From positions 1-7,746 of the forward strand of contig CAMLQS010000240.1 of the NCBI GenBank assembly GCA_946482165.1: 7,746 nucleotides of DNA, read 5' to 3'. Both the position numbers and the translations under genes were made by a program. Below the pieces are notes generated by a model. It searched no databases and was not told where the DNA came from. It was given only the letters and a program-made list of their open reading frames with translations. This document shows, piece after piece, positions 6,471 to 7,746 of the stretch (position 1 is its first letter; each line of letters opens with the position of its first letter). This DNA comes from an uncultured Verrucomicrobiota bacterium. Lineage in GTDB: Bacteria > Verrucomicrobiota > Verrucomicrobiae > Opitutales > Opitutaceae.

Positions 6471-6525
6471 GGGCGGGACCGCTGGGCCCGCCGTCGCATT
6501 ACGCGGACGGCCCTGAGGTCCGCCC
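6471..6525. repeat. REP/BIME-like pair of opposed palindromes between dapA and dapB
   Basis: Two small palindromes lie side by side. The first is 6472-6492 (arms GGCGGG and CCCGCC, 9-nt loop). The second is 6503-6523 (arms GCGGAC and GTCCGC, 9-nt loop). The second is an approximate reverse complement of the first. As a result the whole block also folds as one long hairpin: 6471-6476 pairs with 6520-6525, 6478-6480 with 6517-6519, and 6484-6488 with 6509-6513. This arrangement is that of bacterial REP pairs (BIMEs), which are spread by RAYT-type transposases and often affect mRNA decay or termination. No second copy was seen in this window, so dispersal is inferred. It fills about half of the 104-bp gap. 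Confidence 0.6.
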
Positions 6526-6556
6526 CGCCATACGAGCCCCCACCCAAAAAACTCAC

Positions 6557-7288
6557 ATGTCTCTCAAAATCGCCATCATCGGAGCCAAGGGCCGCATGGG
6601 TCAGGCCAACCTCGCCGCCGCCAAGAATGCCGGCGCCACCGTTGTCGCCGCCCTCGACCAAGGCGACGACCTCGCCGCCGGCATCGCAGCGGCCGATGTC
6701 GTCATCGACTTCAGCTTCCACGCCGCCACCGCCGAGGTGATCCGGTTGTGTGCCACGCACGACAAGGCCCTCGTCATCGGCACCACCGGGCACCCGGCCG
6801 AGGAGAAAAAACACCTCCTCGCCGAAGCCGCCAAGATTCGTTGCGTCTGGTCGGGCAACTACTCCGTCGGCGTCAACCTCCTCTTTGCGCTCACCCGCCG
6901 CGCCGCCTCCGTGCTCGGCGACGACTACGACGCCGAGGTCGTCGAGATGCACCACCGCTTCAAGAAAGACGCGCCCAGCGGCACCGCCGCGCGCCTGCTC
7001 GAGATCATCCTCGAGGAACGCAAACTCACCGCCGAGGCCTTGCGCCACGGTCGCGAGGGCATCACCGGCGAGCGCACCAAAACGGAGGTCGGCATCCATG
7101 CCCTTCGCGGCGGCGATGTCGTCGGCGACCACACCGTCATGTTCGCCGCCCTCGGCGAACGCGTGGAGCTCACGCACAAGGCCTCGGACCGCGGCATCTT
7201 CGCCCGCGGCGCCGTCCGCGCCGCCGCCTGGCTCGTCAACCAAAAGCCCGGCGTCCACGACATGCAGGACGTGCTCGGGCTGAAGTGA
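6557..7288 (+). CDS. dapB: 4-hydroxy-tetrahydrodipicolinate reductase (DapB)
   Basis: DapB reduces the DapA product to tetrahydrodipicolinate with NAD(P)H, the second step of the diaminopimelate pathway. The protein has 243 residues, at the short end of the family (about 240-273). The N-terminal Rossmann fold starts with IIGAKGRMGQ (7-16), the dinucleotide-binding glycine motif. VIDFSFH (49-55) and VIGTTG (73-78) complete the cofactor site. SGNYSVGVN (99-107) leads into the substrate domain. EVVEMHHRFKKDAPSGTA (127-144) holds the catalytic His132/His133, Lys137 and the SGT substrate loop. RGGDVVGDHTV (184-194) and DRGIFARGAVRAAAW (211-225) are the remaining family motifs. The start at 6557 gives the expected MSLKIAIIG; the leader (CCCAAAAAACTCAC) has no Shine-Dalgarno sequence. 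It lies downstream of dapA on the same strand and 124 bp before ruvA. Its stop codon lies inside a hairpin loop. Confidence 0.97.
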   Translation: MSLKIAIIGAKGRMGQANLAAAKNAGATVVAALDQGDDLAAGIAAADVVIDFSFHAATAEVIRLCATHDKALVIGTTGHPAEEKKHLLAEAAKIRCVWSGNYSVGVNLLFALTRRAASVLGDDYDAEVVEMHHRFKKDAPSGTAARLLEIILEERKLTAEALRHGREGITGERTKTEVGIHALRGGDVVGDHTVMFAALGERVELTHKASDRGIFARGAVRAAAWLVNQKPGVHDMQDVLGLK

Positions 7289-7300
7289 ACTTCAGCCCGA
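7275..7300 (+). terminator. Perfect 11-bp hairpin enclosing the dapB stop codon
   Basis: 7275-7285 (TCGGGCTGAAG) is exactly complementary to 7290-7300 (CTTCAGCCCGA), leaving a 4-nt TGAA loop. The dapB stop TGA (7286-7288) is the first three bases of that loop, and the left arm codes for the last residues of DapB. There is no T-run after the stem, so it does not match a classical intrinsic terminator. It may instead be a 3'-end stabilising structure, a Rho-associated pause site or a partial terminator. Confidence 0.55.
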
Positions 7301-7400
7301 AATGACCAATGTCCAATGACCAAGGCCCAATGACGGACGCGTCTTCGGCTTTCGTTTTCACGGCTTTCCATTGGTCATTGGGCATTGGTCATTGGACATT
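7301..7400. repeat. Opposed 7-bp repeat arrays forming a long inverted repeat
   Basis: The left side carries five 7-bp units (7301-7335) of the form AATGACC, with variants AATGTCC, AAGGCCC and AATGACG. The right side carries four (7370-7397) of the complementary form ATTGGTC, with variants ATTGGGC and ATTGGAC, followed by ATT. Positions 7308-7334 and 7374-7400 are a 27-bp inverted repeat with one mismatch (7324 against 7384) around a 39-nt loop. Heptanucleotide intergenic repeats are known as STRRs in cyanobacteria, and similar ATTGGTC-type runs occur in other phyla (recollection). The element fills almost the entire dapB-ruvA gap and ends 12 bp before the ruvA ATG. No transposase gene is present. 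Confidence 0.8.
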
Positions 7401-7412
7401 CATCCCTCTCCC

Positions 7413-7746
7413 ATGATCACGAGTATCCAAGGCGTTCTGACCGAAGCCACCCCGCTGCGAGCCATCGTCGAGCTCAACGGCTTCGGCTACGAGGTGAACA
7501 TCCCCGTGACCACCGCGGAAAAGCTGCCCGCTCCTGGCGCCACCGTGAAGCTCCACACGCTGGTGATTTATCGCGAGGACGCCCAGACGCTCTACGGATT
7601 CGCCACGACGGCCGACCGGGACTTCTTCCGCCTCATGATCGAAACCGTGTCGGGCGTCGGCCCGAAGCTCGCGCTCACGATCATGAGCCGCATGTCGCTG
7701 CCCATGCTCGAGGCCGCCATCCGCGACGGCGACGTCAACGGCCTCT
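7413..7746 (+). CDS. ruvA: Holliday junction branch migration protein RuvA, N-terminal part, cut by window edge
   Basis: RuvA binds four-way DNA junctions as a tetramer and loads the RuvB motor in recombination and repair. 111 codons are visible of a usual ~190-210. Domain I, an OB fold, is about residues 1-63: MITSIQGVLTEA, then GFGYEVNIP (23-31) and the typical TLYGF (59-63). Domain II begins with the first helix-hairpin-helix, VSGVGPKLAL (79-88). The second hairpin motif would follow just beyond the edge. The ATG at 7413 matches the family start (MI..I.G.L); the leader (CATCCCTCTCCC) has no Shine-Dalgarno sequence. It is co-directional with dapB, but an inverted repeat ends 12 bp upstream, so independent expression or control of read-through is possible. 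ruvB or ruvC might follow outside the window; that cannot be seen here. Confidence 0.95.
   Translation, partial: MITSIQGVLTEATPLRAIVELNGFGYEVNIPVTTAEKLPAPGATVKLHTLVIYREDAQTLYGFATTADRDFFRLMIETVSGVGPKLALTIMSRMSLPMLEAAIRDGDVNGL

Noticed and set aside
6269..7258. Long open frame (329 codons) on the minus strand opposite dapB and the end of dapA
   Set aside because: Shadow of dapB and dapA. The Gly/Ala/Asp-rich composition and absence of any known motif fit an antisense GC-rich frame.
6925..7371. Minus-strand open frame whose N-terminus reads HWALVIGHWSF
   Set aside because: That peptide is the translation of the heptanucleotide repeat, a known source of spurious proteins; the rest is antisense to dapB.
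1..7746. CRISPR array, tRNA, rRNA or insertion sequence
   Set aside because: No regularly spaced 25-40-bp repeats, no cloverleaf with TPsiC signature, no rRNA-like segment and no transposase-like protein were seen. The only repeats are the short 7-bp arrays and the paired palindromes described.

Overview
The window is a high-GC bacterial chromosomal segment made mostly of housekeeping genes. The protein features point to Verrucomicrobiota, probably the Opitutales/Opitutaceae. These are a sigma-70 protein of the long 'sigma plus membrane anchor' type common in that phylum, a FabD with a GLSLGE active-site box, and a DapA with an IPGRCG box. This placement is recognition from memory, not a database result.

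Layout: the 5' part of lepA (EF4) runs leftward off the window (1-910, minus). It is divergent from a 568-residue ECF-type sigma factor joined to a membrane segment, a coiled coil and a helical-repeat tail (1060-2766, plus). A small unrecognised protein follows (2929-3276, plus). Convergent to it are fabD (3346-4263, minus) and, upstream of fabD on the same strand, a pilT-family ATPase gene (4376-5467, minus). A good intrinsic terminator separates pilT from fabD. Divergent from pilT is a rightward group of dapA (5550-6452), dapB (6557-7288) and the start of ruvA (7413-7746, cut by the window edge).

How they work together: DapA and DapB are consecutive steps of the diaminopimelate/lysine pathway and are plausibly co-transcribed. 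LepA acts on ribosomes, FabD loads malonyl groups for fatty acid synthesis, PilT powers pilus retraction and RuvA binds Holliday junctions. These others share no pathway, so the grouping is ordinary chromosomal neighbourhood.

No new multi-gene system is visible. The most interesting material is non-coding. The dapA-dapB gap holds a REP/BIME-like pair of opposed palindromes. The dapB stop codon sits in the loop of a perfect 11-bp hairpin. The dapB-ruvA gap is filled by two opposed arrays of 7-bp repeats forming a 27-bp inverted repeat with one mismatch. Among the proteins, the membrane-anchored sigma factor with a putative sensor tail is the most unusual. None of the eight visible start codons has a convincing Shine-Dalgarno sequence.
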